This document shows positions 38,085 to 38,199 of a DNA stretch of 38,199 bases, piece by piece. This stretch comes from Granulicella sp. (GTDB taxonomy: Bacteria > Acidobacteriota > Terriglobia > Terriglobales > Acidobacteriaceae): positions 1 through 38,199 of the forward strand of contig DAHWOF010000130.1 of the NCBI GenBank assembly GCA_027335345.1. Direction: 5' to 3'. Positions within the stretch are counted from its first letter, which is position 1, and each line of letters starts with the position of its first letter. The position numbers were made by a program, and so were the translations under genes. The notes under the pieces were generated by a model. The model saw only the letters and a program-made list of their open reading frames with translations, had not been told where the DNA came from and searched no databases.

Positions 38085-38199
38085 ATGGGCAGAGGAAAGC
38101 GACTTGAGATTGCGCTAACCCCGCGAGACCGGCGGCATTTGCAGCGGTTGCTCAGGGGTGGATTGCAAGCGGTGCGCACGGTAAAACGCGCTTTGGCGT
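38085..38199 (+). CDS. N-terminus of a probable IS630-type transposase (cut by window end)
   Basis: From ATG 38085 the frame stays open for 38 codons to the edge and encodes MGRGKRLEIALTPRDRRHL then QRLLRGGLQAVRTVKRALA. This basic helical start resembles the N-terminal helix-turn-helix region of IS630-family transposases. TTGCGC (38050-38055) and TATAGC (38073-38078), 17 bases apart, could be a promoter; the start codon would then be at or next to the transcript start. Bases 37998-38049 may include the left inverted repeat of the element, but the other end is outside the window. The remaining protein is not visible, so the call is moderate. Confidence 0.5.
   Translation, partial: MGRGKRLEIALTPRDRRHLQRLLRGGLQAVRTVKRALA

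Overview
The window reads as chromosomal DNA of a free-living, Gram-negative, high-GC bacterium, most likely an acidobacterium of the Terriglobia (Granulicella/Terriglobus-like). The grounds are the style of the proteins (secreted glycoside hydrolases, BadF-type GlcNAc kinase, an unusual RibBA, a complex I operon with two nuoM genes) and outer-membrane efflux parts. The taxonomic placement is inference, as no marker gene is present.

Region 1 (about 1-10,300) is a chitin / N-acetylglucosamine utilisation locus. A minus-strand pair encodes a sugar kinase and a double-SIS sugar-phosphate isomerase/deaminase. A divergent DeoR-type regulator follows, then a secreted GH20 hexosaminidase (minus) and a plus-strand run of nagA, a GH18 lipoprotein and a GH35 beta-galactosidase. 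Together they can convert extracellular GlcNAc oligomers to fructose-6-phosphate. Two upstream regions share a short AT-rich motif that may be the operator.

Region 2 (about 10,500-18,250) holds a 75-residue protein of unknown function and a RibBA whose GTP cyclohydrolase II half has lost key catalytic residues. A minus-strand tripartite RND efflux operon (small membrane protein, adaptor, pump, TolC-type lipoprotein) follows, coupled by stop/start overlaps.

Region 3 (about 18,290-30,950, minus) is a complex I operon in the order nuoA-B-C-D-H-I-J-K-L-M-M-N. The NADH-input module (nuoE, nuoF, nuoG) is absent from it. The second NuoM lacks the TM7 lysine of the proton channel, and NuoL has an enlarged C-terminal lateral-helix region, as expected of a stretched two-NuoM complex.

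Region 4 (about 31,000-37,950, plus) is divergent from nuoA: a 1,221-codon pyruvate:ferredoxin oxidoreductase, then two-gene 2-oxoacid:ferredoxin oxidoreductase (korA, korB) with a clear terminator. A perfect Crp-type palindrome (TGTGA-N6-TCACA) lies between nuoA and the PFOR gene. The arrangement suggests that ferredoxin-reducing 2-oxoacid oxidation and a ferredoxin-accepting (or EFG-sharing) complex I are co-regulated. This is the most interesting hypothesis in the window. The right edge enters the start of a probable IS630-type transposase.
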